Shown here in pieces: positions 15,836 to 24,476 of a DNA stretch of 64,000 nucleotides (its first letter is position 1; each line of letters begins with the position of its first letter). The notes beneath the pieces were generated by a model. That model had not been told where the DNA came from and ran no database searches. It was given only the letters and a program-made list of their open reading frames with translations. A program made the translations under genes and the position numbers. The DNA comes from DASRAJ01 sp035638255 (GTDB lineage Bacteria > Bacteroidota > Bacteroidia > Chitinophagales > UBA10324), in the NCBI GenBank assembly GCA_035638255.1, contig DASRAJ010000155.1, forward strand, positions 49,439-113,438, read 5' to 3'.

Positions 15836-18328
15836 ATGTTCATAAAGAAATTATTTGCCACAACGATTTTAATTTTAATCATCATCATAAATTCATACTC
15901 CCAAAATTCTCTCAGCGGAAAAGTGGCTGATGCAAAAGATGGAACGGCACTTATCGGTGCAACGATTGCCATTACTGAATTAAAGACCGGCGCGGTCTCA
16001 GATGCGAAAGGTAATTACACGATAAAGAATTTGCCCGCAGGAAGTTTCGTGGTGCAAGTGAATTACCTTGGTTATTCTACCCTTTCACAGAAAGTAAGTA
16101 TTAAAGGAAATGTAGCTCAAAACTTTTCTCTTACTTCCTCGATTGTTGAAATGAATGAAGTAGTAGTTACCGGAGTTTCTACGGCAACTCAAATCAAGCA
16201 CGAGGTAACACCAATGGCTCTTATTTCAGCAAAGCAGTTGCAGTTGAGTATAACGCCGAATGCAATTGAAGCAATCAGCAAAATTCCCGGCGTGAGTACG
16301 CTCTCAACGGGTCCTAATGTTTCCAAGCCGTACATTCGCGGGCTTGGGTACAATCGCGTGCTCACGTTGTTCGATGGTGTGCGACAGGAAGGTCAACAGT
16401 GGGGCGATGAACACGGAATTGAAGTAGATCAATTCCTGATTGATCACATTGAAGTTGTGAAAGGTCCTGCCAGTTTGATTTATGGTTCTGATGCCCTTGC
16501 AGGTGTTGTGAATTTACTTCCGGCCGCTCCGGTTCCTGACGGAACAATCAAAGGAAGTTTTTTATCGAACTACCAAACAAACAACAAACAGATTGCTGCT
16601 TCACTTGCTCTCGATGGAAATGCGAATGGATTTGTCTGGGGATTTCGCGGCTCGCATAAGCAAGCAAGCGATTACCAAAACAAATATGACGGAAGAGTTT
16701 ACGCAACAAAGTATAATGAGACTGACTTCAACGCGTATGTTGGATTGCACCGCTCATGGGGTTACTCGCATCTCAACTTCAGCGTGTACAACGATCTGCA
16801 GGAAATTCCCGACGGCAGTCGTGACTCTGCCACCGGAAAATTCACCAAGCAGATTACAGAGCAAGATACAGCACGGCAAATTGTGAGCGACGCCGAATTG
16901 AATTCTTACGCCATCGCAACACTGCATCAGCACGTGCAGCATTACAGAATATTTTCAGCAAGCAATTTTGTTTTCGGTAAGAGCAAGCTTGCATTGAATC
17001 TCGGCGCCCAGCAAAGTATAAGAAGAGAATTCAGTCATCCTACCTATCCCGATTTGGCAGGACTCTATTTGATTTTGAATACATACACCTATGATGTGAA
17101 ATATTATTTGCCTGAAATGAATGGATGGGAAACTACGCTTGGCGTGAACGGGATGTATCAGAATAACGATGCGACCAAAGGAACAGAGTTTATTATTCCA
17201 TCTTACCATTCATTGGATGCAGGTCCGTTTGCTCTCGTAAAAAAATCATTCGCCAAAGTAGATTTTTCTGTGGGTGCACGGTACGACGTGAGAGCATTTC
17301 AAAATGATTCCATCTTCTCGAAAGCCAATCCCGCAACAGGTTTTGACATGGTGACTACTTACAATCCTGATGATCCCAATGTGGTGAAACAATTCGGTTA
17401 CTACAAGCATACTTTTTCGGGAGCGAGCGGAAGCATTGGCGCTACGTACAACGTCAATGATAATTTTGGTATCAAGGCAAATGTTGCGCGCGGTTTCAGA
17501 GCGCCGAATATTTTTGAAATATCTGCTAAGGGCGTTCACCCGGGAACTGGTATTGAACAATTGGGCGATGCGAATTTCAAACCTGAGTTTAGTTTGCAGG
17601 AAGGCGCGGGAATTTTCTTCAGCAGCAGTCATGTTTCAGGAAGTTTCGATGTCTTCAACAACATCATCAGCAATTATATTTATGATGAGAAGCTGCTGAG
17701 TGTAAATGGAGGAGATTCTCTTTTTACAGAGAACGGAAATGAATTTCCTGTCTTCAAATTCCGGCAGACAAAAGCGCAACTCTACGGTGGTGAATTCTCG
17801 CTCGACATTCATCCGCATCCGCTCGATTGGTTGCATTTTGAAAACATGGTGTCCTACATAGCAGGCGTAAACCTCGGCGGCAACGGTGCAATAATCAGTG
17901 ACAGCACGAAGTGGTTGCCGCTCATTCCTCCGTTTCGCTGGAACTCTGAACTTAGAGCAAACATCAAGAAGAAAATTGGTTTCATTTCACAAGCATTCGT
18001 AAAGGTTGGAGTGGATTATTATGCGGCGCAAAATAATTTCTACGCTGCGTACGGAACGGAAACAGCAACTCCCGGCTATACATTACTCAATGCGGGGATT
18101 GGCGGAGACATCGTAAATAAAAAAGGCAGCACGCTTTTCTCGCTTAATATTCTTGGAAGCAATCTCACTGATGTTGCTTACCAGTCAAATATGAGCCGCT
18201 TAAAATATTTTACGTCAACAACACCTTCCGGCTTTGAGATTCCCGGTCCCACAGGGCACTATGGAATTTACAACATGGGAAGAAATTTCAGTTTGACTTT
18301 GACTGTTCCTCTTGATTTTAAGAAATGA
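15836..18328 (+). CDS. TonB-dependent outer-membrane receptor
   Basis: The 830-residue product has a signal peptide (~1-22) and a carboxypeptidase-regulatory-like domain (~25-95, 'GTALIGATIAITELKTG', 'NLPAGSFVVQVNYLGYS'). A plug domain follows (~115-225, 'IPGVSTLSTGPNVSKPYIRG', 'DHIEVVKGPASLIYGSDALA'), then a ~600-residue beta-barrel ('NVARGFRAPNIFEIS'; C-terminal 'YNMGRNFSLTLTVPLDFKK'). It would bind and import a ligand across the outer membrane using TonB energy. The plug's 'QWGDEHGIEVDQF' and the His-rich upstream protein point to a metal or metal chelate, which is not proven. Confidence 0.92.
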   Translation: MFIKKLFATTILILIIIINSYSQNSLSGKVADAKDGTALIGATIAITELKTGAVSDAKGNYTIKNLPAGSFVVQVNYLGYSTLSQKVSIKGNVAQNFSLTSSIVEMNEVVVTGVSTATQIKHEVTPMALISAKQLQLSITPNAIEAISKIPGVSTLSTGPNVSKPYIRGLGYNRVLTLFDGVRQEGQQWGDEHGIEVDQFLIDHIEVVKGPASLIYGSDALAGVVNLLPAAPVPDGTIKGSFLSNYQTNNKQIAASLALDGNANGFVWGFRGSHKQASDYQNKYDGRVYATKYNETDFNAYVGLHRSWGYSHLNFSVYNDLQEIPDGSRDSATGKFTKQITEQDTARQIVSDAELNSYAIATLHQHVQHYRIFSASNFVFGKSKLALNLGAQQSIRREFSHPTYPDLAGLYLILNTYTYDVKYYLPEMNGWETTLGVNGMYQNNDATKGTEFIIPSYHSLDAGPFALVKKSFAKVDFSVGARYDVRAFQNDSIFSKANPATGFDMVTTYNPDDPNVVKQFGYYKHTFSGASGSIGATYNVNDNFGIKANVARGFRAPNIFEISAKGVHPGTGIEQLGDANFKPEFSLQEGAGIFFSSSHVSGSFDVFNNIISNYIYDEKLLSVNGGDSLFTENGNEFPVFKFRQTKAQLYGGEFSLDIHPHPLDWLHFENMVSYIAGVNLGGNGAIISDSTKWLPLIPPFRWNSELRANIKKKIGFISQAFVKVGVDYYAAQNNFYAAYGTETATPGYTLLNAGIGGDIVNKKGSTLFSLNILGSNLTDVAYQSNMSRLKYFTSTTPSGFEIPGPTGHYGIYNMGRNFSLTLTVPLDFKK

Positions 18329-18380
18329 AATTGATCGCGTCCGGTGCATTTGGCGTAACATGCGGCGCGGTTAATAGTGA

Positions 18381-18433
18381 GGCGGGGTGCATAGTAAGTG
18401 GTGTTCAGCACATTTTATTGGCGCCCCGCTTTT
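18381..18433 (+). terminator. Probable rho-independent terminator after the TonB receptor gene
   Basis: GCGGGGTGC (18382-18390) pairs with GCGCCCCGC (18421-18429), with one G-U, across a 30-base loop, and TTTT follows. It lies 53 bp after the stop. The long loop lowers confidence. Confidence 0.5.
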
Positions 18434-18451
18434 GATTACGAAAAATTAATG

Positions 18452-18497
18452 CTTGCACTTCCGCCCTGTCCCTAACCTTCGGAAGGGAGACAGGATG
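18452..18497 (+). repeat. 46-bp palindromic dispersed repeat, copy 2
   Basis: It reads CTTGCACTTCCGCCCTGTCC, then CTAACCTTCGGAAGG and GAGACAGGATG. It is homologous to copy 1 at 12845-12889, in the opposite orientation. The arms CCTGTC/GACAGG fold. Confidence 0.7.
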
Positions 18498-18565
18498 GGG
18501 GCAGAAGGGTCGGCCAGTTTTGGGAAGTCTTTATCATGTAATTTTATTCGCTATTTCTTTATCAA

Positions 18566-19543
18566 ATGAGCAGGGCAAACTACAATGCATCACGGGAGAA
18601 CATTCCTTACCTGACTGACCTGGTTAGCTTTTATGAACACGTAAGAGTCAGACCGCCGCTGCACAAAGATTTTGATATACGCGAAATCAATCCGGAAGTA
18701 TTGAAGGGTTATGATTATGTGGCAAAGCCATTCCGCCATTCATTTTATTGCATTGATTTACTTCTCGATGGTGATGTGACTCTCAATACCGGGTTCTGGA
18801 AAAGTAAACTTAGCAAGCCTGCTTTGTATTTTAAAACTCCCTGTCAGGTTTTATCGTGGATGAAACCTGAGCGATGGATGAAAGAGTACTTCATTGTTTT
18901 TACCGAGGACTTCATGTTGAGGTATAAAGCACTGGCAGATATTATTTTCGACCTGCCTTTCTTTCAAATGGACAAAGCAATTCCTTTTGAAATTGAACCT
19001 GAAGAAGTGGAATTACTTGCAGGCTTGTACAAAGAAATTCTAAGGGAATATCGCTCTGACAATGCAGATAAATTCGACCTCATCTCCTCTTACACTCATG
19101 CGTTGCTGATTCACGTAAGAAGATTGTACTACAAGTATGCAGAATCAGACAGCCAACTCTCTTTGCACATAAAGCAGTCGGAGCATTCACTGGTAGATCG
19201 GTTTCGTGCGCTGATAAGAAAACACATCATGAGTGTAGATGCTGACAATAAAACCCGCACTGTAAAATTTTTTGCATCGGAACTCTCCACTCATCCCAAT
19301 CATTTAAATGCTGTTGTAAAACGTCAAACAAAGAAAACAGCGATTGCGCTTATTCATGAGCAACTGATCCATGAAGCTAAATCGCTACTTAGTCAAACAC
19401 CAATGAGCATCAAGGAAGTTGCGTTCAACCTCGGCTTTAGCGAACCATCACACTTCAATCATTTTTTTAAGAAGCAAACTCATCTCACACCTGCATTATA
19501 CAGAAAAGAAAAACAGCTTTCCTTTTCACACAATTCTTTTTGA
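18566..19543 (+). CDS. AraC family transcriptional regulator
   Basis: The 325-residue product has an N-terminal cupin-like sensor part (~1-190, including 'PFRHSFYCIDLLLDGDVTL') and a C-terminal double helix-turn-helix (~215-315). The signature of the second HTH is 'MSIKEVAFNLGFSEPSHFNH' followed by 'KQTHLTPALYRKE'. It would bind DNA as an activator or repressor in response to an unknown small molecule. It is convergent with the DUF4760-like gene, 10 bp away. A plausible target is the upstream TonB unit or the downstream metallo-hydrolase. Confidence 0.9.
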   Translation: MSRANYNASRENIPYLTDLVSFYEHVRVRPPLHKDFDIREINPEVLKGYDYVAKPFRHSFYCIDLLLDGDVTLNTGFWKSKLSKPALYFKTPCQVLSWMKPERWMKEYFIVFTEDFMLRYKALADIIFDLPFFQMDKAIPFEIEPEEVELLAGLYKEILREYRSDNADKFDLISSYTHALLIHVRRLYYKYAESDSQLSLHIKQSEHSLVDRFRALIRKHIMSVDADNKTRTVKFFASELSTHPNHLNAVVKRQTKKTAIALIHEQLIHEAKSLLSQTPMSIKEVAFNLGFSEPSHFNHFFKKQTHLTPALYRKEKQLSFSHNSF

Positions 19544-19553
19544 TCTTATAATT

Positions 19554-20066
19554 TCAATTTTTTGTAAAACCCTTTTTCTTAAAGTAGGGCTCACGCGATT
19601 CTTTCTGCATCTGTTCGTTGATGAGTTCCGCGAGCCATTGAAAATATTCTGCTAAAAAAGGGTCGGGGATTTTTTCACGTGCATCGAAAAACATCAGTTT
19701 AAACTTATCCCAACTTGTAGTAACAAAAGAACCCAGTGTCTTGTCGACCAAATCGAGATTGATATACTTTTCTGCGACAAGAATTCCAAGCGTTTCCATT
19801 TGCTGACTGAACTGTATGAATTTTATTTGATCCTCTTTAGGCAGAGTCTGTAATTCTTTCCAGCTCGTCAAAGTCTTGAGGTTATTGATAGTATAAATGA
19901 GTTCAGCAAATTCCCGAGTTTGAAAAGCTTCCAATGTTCCCAGCGTTAAGCGTTCTCTTCGGTCACGGGCAGCAACCCTGACCTGTGCAATTCCAAAAAT
20001 CAGCGCCACTATAAAAGAAAGTGTAAGCGCAAGGTTTGCAATAGTGGTGATTATATCACTGTTCAT
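19554..20066 (-). CDS. Membrane-anchored DUF4760-like protein
   Basis: The 170-residue product has one N-terminal transmembrane helix ('TIANLALTLSFIVALIFGI') followed by a helical cytoplasmic part ('TLGTLEAFQTREFAELIYTI', 'METLGILVAEKYINLDLV'). This layout and the repeated 'ARDRRER' linker are typical of DUF4760 proteins. Function unknown. It is divergent from the metallo-hydrolase gene and shares its upstream region. Confidence 0.6.
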   Translation of the reverse strand: MNSDIITTIANLALTLSFIVALIFGIAQVRVAARDRRERLTLGTLEAFQTREFAELIYTINNLKTLTSWKELQTLPKEDQIKFIQFSQQMETLGILVAEKYINLDLVDKTLGSFVTTSWDKFKLMFFDAREKIPDPFLAEYFQWLAELINEQMQKESREPYFKKKGFTKN

Positions 20067-20147
20067 GGTTTCGCAAATTTAGTTTCTGTTTTTCTATGCA
20101 ATCCGAATTTTATTTGCTGCAAAGTCCAAATGGAGAGGTCTTTACTC

Positions 20148-20163
20148 TGTGACATTTGTCACA
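20148..20163. promoter_or_regulatory. Inverted repeat TGTGACATTTGTCACA upstream of the metallo-hydrolase gene
   Basis: Perfect 7-bp arms with a TT centre, fitting TGTGA-N6-TCACA, the consensus known for enterobacterial CRP. It is 71 bp before the ATG at 20235 and 81 bp before the divergent gene's start. It is nearly the same as the site at 13072-13085. Confidence 0.55.
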
Positions 20164-20234
20164 ATTTTTTTGTGATGCTTATCAATGTTTTTGGCTTTCG
20201 AATTGCGGTAGTTTTCCAAAAAAATTTTAACGTC

Positions 20235-21209
20235 ATGGATACAAGTGCTACCGCAACAGAAACAGTGAAAGCCTTACCTGAATATGCCCCCATTCCTAAA
20301 TCGGCACTTGGACCGGCGTTGAATGAACAAGGCTATTACGTGGGACGCGTAGAGCGGAATTTATATTGGGTTACTGACGGAGTTTATCAGTCGGCATTCC
20401 TGACAACGAAAGACGGCGTCGTACTCCTTGACGCGCCACCCACCATCGGCCATAACATTCAGCGTGCCGTTGACAAGATCGCTTCAGACAACGGTGTGAG
20501 TAATAAGGTCACGCATCTTATCTACTCACATCATCATGCTGATCACGTTGGTGCGTCTTCGCTGTTCAACAAAAATGTAACCCGCATCGGGCACGAAGAG
20601 ACACGGCATCTCCTGTTGCGTGACAACGATGCTGCCAGACCCGCGCCGGATGAGATCTTTCAGGACAAGCGCACATTGAACATTGGCGGCGAGCGCATCG
20701 AACTTGCATGGCATGGCACCAATCATTCGCCCGACAACATATACATACACCTGCCTGATCACGACACGCTCATGCTCGTTGACCTCGTCCTTCCGGGTTG
20801 GGCGCCGTTTGACATCTTCAACCTTAACGAAGACGTCCCCGGCTCTATCAAGGCTCCGGAGATCGCCTTGACTTATGATTGGAAGCACTTCATTGGCGGT
20901 CACATGGGAAGGCTGGGCGACCGTAACGACGTGGATACCTATCAGCAATACGTGGCAGACATCATTTCCAACATCAAAACGGCAATGAGTTCTGTCGATC
21001 CTGCTCCTTACTTTCAGAAGTACGGTGAGAACGCCTGGGGTGGAGTAAAGGCTTACCTGGATGAGGTGACTGACGTTGCCGCTGCACCGGTCATTAAGAA
21101 GTACACTGGAGTACTTGCCGCCGCTGATGTGTATACCAGGAGCACCACGTATTGGATCATGGAATCCTTGCGCCTCGATCTGGGTCTCGGCTCTTATGTT
21201 CATCCATAA
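20235..21209 (+). CDS. Metallo-beta-lactamase-fold hydrolase
   Basis: I preferred the ATG at 20235 (324 residues). The frame is open from 20130, but that would include the palindromic operator and a non-homologous-looking front. The metal motif is 'YSHHHADHVGASS' (H-x-H-x-D-H), followed by 'IELAWHGTNHSPDNIYIHLP' (third metal His), 'TLMLVDLVLPGW' (bridging Asp) and a late 'FIGGHMGR' His. The MBL fold covers lactonases, esterases and thiolesterases; the substrate is not predictable. No signal peptide, so cytoplasmic. Confidence 0.88.
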   Translation: MDTSATATETVKALPEYAPIPKSALGPALNEQGYYVGRVERNLYWVTDGVYQSAFLTTKDGVVLLDAPPTIGHNIQRAVDKIASDNGVSNKVTHLIYSHHHADHVGASSLFNKNVTRIGHEETRHLLLRDNDAARPAPDEIFQDKRTLNIGGERIELAWHGTNHSPDNIYIHLPDHDTLMLVDLVLPGWAPFDIFNLNEDVPGSIKAPEIALTYDWKHFIGGHMGRLGDRNDVDTYQQYVADIISNIKTAMSSVDPAPYFQKYGENAWGGVKAYLDEVTDVAAAPVIKKYTGVLAAADVYTRSTTYWIMESLRLDLGLGSYVHP

Positions 21210-21447
21210 CTCGTGGGCTATTATGCTGAGTGAAGGCGGTTAAATTTCTCAGTCTCTCTATCCTTATCCGCCCTTCGGACATCTTCTCTTTCAGGAGAAG
21301 TAATGGAAAGAAAATCTTTCTGAAGATCTTTTGAGTGTATTGCTTGTTTACGTGTGATCATTGTTTGATGACAGGTGATTAATGCTTACACATTAGTGAT
21401 TGTTTGTTCATGGAAGCCGATTGTTTTTTGCTGGTTTTGACAAAAAA

Positions 21448-21475
21448 GGGTCGGCGGGATACCGACTTCGAACAG
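21448..21475 (+). repeat. GTCGG...CCGAC palindromic repeat, copy 1
   Basis: GGGTCGGCGGGATACCGAC followed by TTCGAACAG; the GTCGG/CCGAC arms pair. It matches copy 2 at 21811-21839. Confidence 0.6.
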
Positions 21476-21810
21476 ATATTATTCGTCAGGGGCATAACAA
21501 AAAGCCAAAAAGATTTTGATCTTGAAGAAGGGTTGTAAGTTTGATGCGTGCTAAATGTGTTGACCATATGATTCAATCACCTCGAACCATTAGAAGTGAA
21601 AGCACTTTTAAGCTGGTTTTGCAAAAAAGTAATTGACGGTCTTCCCGCTGCAATCATTGTGGAGCTGCTATTCCGATTACTTTTCTGCCGCAGCTAAATC
21701 TTCACTCTGAAACTATTCTCATAACTATCGATTTTTTTTCGATGAGGGATTTTTTTGTCCTCAACTGCGCGGATCTGAAGTCAAGTTTTTTTTTGTTTGC
21801 TTTGCAGAGC

Positions 21811-21839
21811 GGTTCGGCGAGGATGCCGACCGCGGACAG
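21811..21839 (+). repeat. GTCGG...CCGAC-type palindromic repeat, copy 2
   Basis: GGTTCGGCGAGGATGCCGAC followed by CGCGGACAG. It is similar to copy 1 with a one-base insertion; the TCGGC/GCCGA arms pair. Confidence 0.6.
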
Positions 21840-21877
21840 AAAGATAAATGGGAATAATAATTTTAAAATATTCGAGC

Positions 21878-22402
21878 ATGCGAAAAATCTTTCTTACACT
21901 CATCCTGCTAATTTGTTCAAGAATTATTCTCTGTGCACAATCTATTAATGACTTGGATAATAATGGTGGATTCAAGGATTTTAAGATTGGTGATCCTAAA
22001 TCAAAATGGCAGCAATATCTCGGGAACCCTTGTTCGAAAATTGGAAATACCTATTGGTATATTGGGGATTGTTGTAGGACCGCGTTTGGTTTGCCAGTCA
22101 CAAATATTAGATTAACATTTGGGTTTGATGACAATAAATTGCAGGCTATAGTTGTATATTTTGGTGATACTATGGAGATGGACAAGGTACTGGAGTTATT
22201 GAATCATATCAAGGCTGCATTCGGAAAACCTAACGCAGGAGGAGGAGATGAAAAGACAGGTAATATGGAAATGCAATGGATTGGGAGCAAAATAGTTCTG
22301 ACTTTAATAGATACTTATCACACGGGGAATCCAGGGGGATATGAAACGTTGATATGTTTTATGGACGAGAAAATGACGATTGATCCTGTTCACGATTATT
22401 GA
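21878..22402 (+). CDS. Exported hypothetical protein
   Basis: I chose the ATG at 21878 because the signal peptide 'MRKIFLTLILLICSRIILC' begins there; an upstream ATG at 21848 adds ten unlikely residues. The mature part (~150 residues) is a compact alpha/beta-looking domain: 'GGFKDFKIGDPKSKWQQYLG', 'TNIRLTFGFDDNKLQAIVVY', 'MQWIGSKIVLTLIDTYH'. The pattern recalls small envelope proteins with a 'G-(L/I)-x-F.D.kL' strand. No family named. Confidence 0.55.
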   Translation: MRKIFLTLILLICSRIILCAQSINDLDNNGGFKDFKIGDPKSKWQQYLGNPCSKIGNTYWYIGDCCRTAFGLPVTNIRLTFGFDDNKLQAIVVYFGDTMEMDKVLELLNHIKAAFGKPNAGGGDEKTGNMEMQWIGSKIVLTLIDTYHTGNPGGYETLICFMDEKMTIDPVHDY

Positions 22403-22430
22403 TTAGTTTTTATGAAAATTTTATCACAGC

Positions 22431-23174
22431 ATGACCAATTATTCCCACGCCAGGTGTTATGCAAATATTTTCAATGATTGTTCAAAGAAAATATCCAGAG
22501 AGCATTATTTTTCCCAATCAATATTAAAAGAAATAGCAAATGTTTTTATCCTTGAAGGTGTTCTTGATGAACCCAAATCTGTTCCTATAAGTGGCTTAGT
22601 TGTGAAATGTTTATGCGAAAGGCACAATAACATGTTATCAGATTTTGACTCAGAAGCGCTTCTTCTTTTCCGAACAATAAAGAGATATGACTTTGAAACA
22701 CATCCCAGAAACGTATCTACTTCAAAGAGCGAAACGGTAGAGATAGATGGACGTAAATTCGAAAATTGGATTCTTAAAACCACCTATAATTTTAATGAAG
22801 GGAATTTATTTACGAAGAATAAATCTAAGACAAAATATTTGATAAACCCTTACTATTTAGATGTACTTTTTAAAGATAAACCGTTTAATGCAGGATGCGG
22901 AATGTCTATAGTTATGGGCGAGTTTTTAAATGTAGGAGACAAAATACATTTGGATCAAAATAAATTGATCTTAACTACACGGTTTGAAAGTAAGGGTGAA
23001 CTCTGTGGCATTGGAGTTCTATTTCACGGGATCCTTTTTACTCTGACATTAAATCCTTCAGTAGAGTATGAAGTATCTCTATGGAATAAAATGCGAGGCA
23101 CTTTTCATTGTCCAGGATTTATACTGCGAGATGAAAACGGAGTAATTAACAAGGAAGTAAAATTTATCTATTAA
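22431..23174 (+). CDS. HNH-like zinc-motif protein of unknown role
   Basis: The 247-residue product starts with a Cys/His pattern: C9, C17, then S22-R-E-H25, then 'KCLCERHNNMLSDFD' (C60, C62, H65, N66). This spacing (paired Cys around 'S-R-E-H' and a later C..H-N) resembles HNH/treble-clef nucleases and is common in a family of uncharacterised bacterial proteins. The C-terminal half is beta-rich with no motif. It could be a nuclease of a defence or mobile element, or a non-catalytic zinc protein. Confidence 0.45.
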   Translation: MTNYSHARCYANIFNDCSKKISREHYFSQSILKEIANVFILEGVLDEPKSVPISGLVVKCLCERHNNMLSDFDSEALLLFRTIKRYDFETHPRNVSTSKSETVEIDGRKFENWILKTTYNFNEGNLFTKNKSKTKYLINPYYLDVLFKDKPFNAGCGMSIVMGEFLNVGDKIHLDQNKLILTTRFESKGELCGIGVLFHGILFTLTLNPSVEYEVSLWNKMRGTFHCPGFILRDENGVINKEVKFIY

Positions 23175-23382
23175 TATATGGCGCACATTCTAACGGCGCG
23201 TTTTTTCATTATTCCTTCGAAGTTTTTTTCTCGACGTCAAATGAACGCGTCAGCCGGGTTAGCGATTGCAGTGGAGCCCACAGCGACGCGAGAGCAATTT
23301 TTTTTGTGCGCAGATGCGAGGACTTGGAACGGAGCGCGACCCTTTGCTGCGGAGATTGATCGAAGTGATAATGCCCGTGTCG

Positions 23383-23407
23383 CCCTTCGACTCCGCTCAG
23401 GGTGACA
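23383..23407 (+). repeat. CCCTTCGACTCCGCTCAGGG dispersed repeat
   Basis: The sequence is CCCTTCGACTCCGCTCAGGG then TGACA. It is a short imperfect palindrome frequently seen in intergenic regions of environmental bacteria. Confidence 0.6.
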
Positions 23408-23440
23408 CTCTCCGATATTCGATGAGCAGCAATGGGGAAC

Positions 23441-23465
23441 CCCCTTCGACAAGCTCAGGACAAAC
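23441..23465 (+). repeat. CCCTTCGACAAGCTCAGG dispersed repeat
   Basis: The sequence is CCCCTTCGACAAGCTCAGGA then CAAAC. It is the second member of the same class, 40 bp downstream of the first. Confidence 0.6.
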
Positions 23466-23498
23466 TCCAAATAAAAATTTTTTAGCTTTAACAAGTTT

Positions 23499-24413
23499 AT
23501 GATTGACATTGTAATTGAAGCACGCAATGCTGCCATTAGCCCGGCAGTAAAAGTGAAGCGCATTCTTCCGTTTCGCCTGCGGCGGATGGTAGGCCCTTTT
23601 ATTTTTATGGATCATGCAGGACCTATTGCCGATATACCTTCGAATCCTTCCACACTCGATGTATTACCACATCCGCATATCGGACTTTCAACGGTAACCT
23701 ATTTATTCGGAGGAACAGTAACGCACCGTGATAGTTTGGGTGTGGAGCAGGTGATTCGTCCGGGTGAAGTAAACTGGATGACTGCAGGCAAAGGCATTTC
23801 ACATTCTGAAAGATTTGAAGATCCTGCTGCTTTGGCGGGCGGTCTTGAAATGATACAAACGTGGGTAGCACTTCCCGAAAAAGATGAAGAAGCAGCTCCG
23901 GCATTTAATAATTACAAACCGGAACAGCTTCCAATATTTACAGAGAAAGGTGTGTGGATGCGACTGATCGCCGGCGATGCATACGGACTGCGCAATGATG
24001 TGAAAACAAAGTCGCCGTTGTTTTACATTCATGTGATGTTACAACAAGACGCAACGTTCGGGCTTCCGAAAGAACATTCGGAGCGCGGCTTTTATATTGT
24101 AAAAGGAAGTGTTGAAGTATCGGGTAATAGTTATCACGCAGGACAGATGCTTGTTTTTACAACAAGTGCAGACCCGCTTATACTCGCTAAAGAGAGCACT
24201 ACACTCATGCTGTTGGGAGGTGAACCTTTGGGCGAACGTTTCATCTGGTGGAATTTTGTTTCGAGTCGCAAAGAACGTATTGAACAAGCAAAAGAAGATT
24301 GGAAACAAGGAAGAATCATCTTACCGCCAAACGACAACAAAGAATTTGTTCCGCTGCCTGATGAAAAATCAAGGCCAGCCGGAAGTCCGCCAAAACCGGA
24401 ACCGCTTTCGTAA
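23499..24413 (+). CDS. Pirin family protein
   Basis: The 304-residue bicupin begins 'MIDIVIEARNAAISPAVKV'. The pirin signature is 'VGPFIFMDHAGP', 'LPHPHIGLSTVTYLFGG' (metal-binding His pair), 'VTHRDSLG' (third His) and 'GKGISHSERF' (metal-binding Glu region). The C-terminal cupin carries 'LPKEHSERGFYIVKGSVEV' and 'LMLLGGEPLGERFIWWNFVS'. Pirins bind iron or other metals; some act as quercetin dioxygenases or redox-linked regulators. Cytoplasmic. Monocistronic. Confidence 0.92.
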   Translation: MIDIVIEARNAAISPAVKVKRILPFRLRRMVGPFIFMDHAGPIADIPSNPSTLDVLPHPHIGLSTVTYLFGGTVTHRDSLGVEQVIRPGEVNWMTAGKGISHSERFEDPAALAGGLEMIQTWVALPEKDEEAAPAFNNYKPEQLPIFTEKGVWMRLIAGDAYGLRNDVKTKSPLFYIHVMLQQDATFGLPKEHSERGFYIVKGSVEVSGNSYHAGQMLVFTTSADPLILAKESTTLMLLGGEPLGERFIWWNFVSSRKERIEQAKEDWKQGRIILPPNDNKEFVPLPDEKSRPAGSPPKPEPLS

Positions 24414-24476
24414 AGTATAGGAAGCTGTTTAGATATCATACAAATAGATGCGCATCGAGCAACCTGCTTTGAGCGA

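Larger units (their letters stand above)
21210..21877. other. Repeat-bearing intergenic region without a gene
   Basis: This 668-bp gap contains a direct repeat GCTGGTTTTG.CAAAAAAG (21430-21448 and 21612-21629) and two copies of a GTCGG palindrome listed separately. No protein or RNA gene was recognised. Long T-rich runs occur near 21730-21795. Confidence 0.5.
23175..23498. other. Intergenic region with dispersed repeat sequence
   Basis: This 324-bp gap has a base composition unlike its neighbours: a GC-rich block 23240-23360 including an inverted-repeat-like GGAACGGAGCGCGACCC...CTGCGGAG. Two TTCGAC...CTCAGG repeats (listed separately) follow. No gene is supported. Confidence 0.5.

Noticed and set aside
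20526..21203. 225-codon minus-strand frame inside the metallo-hydrolase gene
   Set aside because: It is antisense to a clear HxHxDH hydrolase and its translation has no recognisable features.
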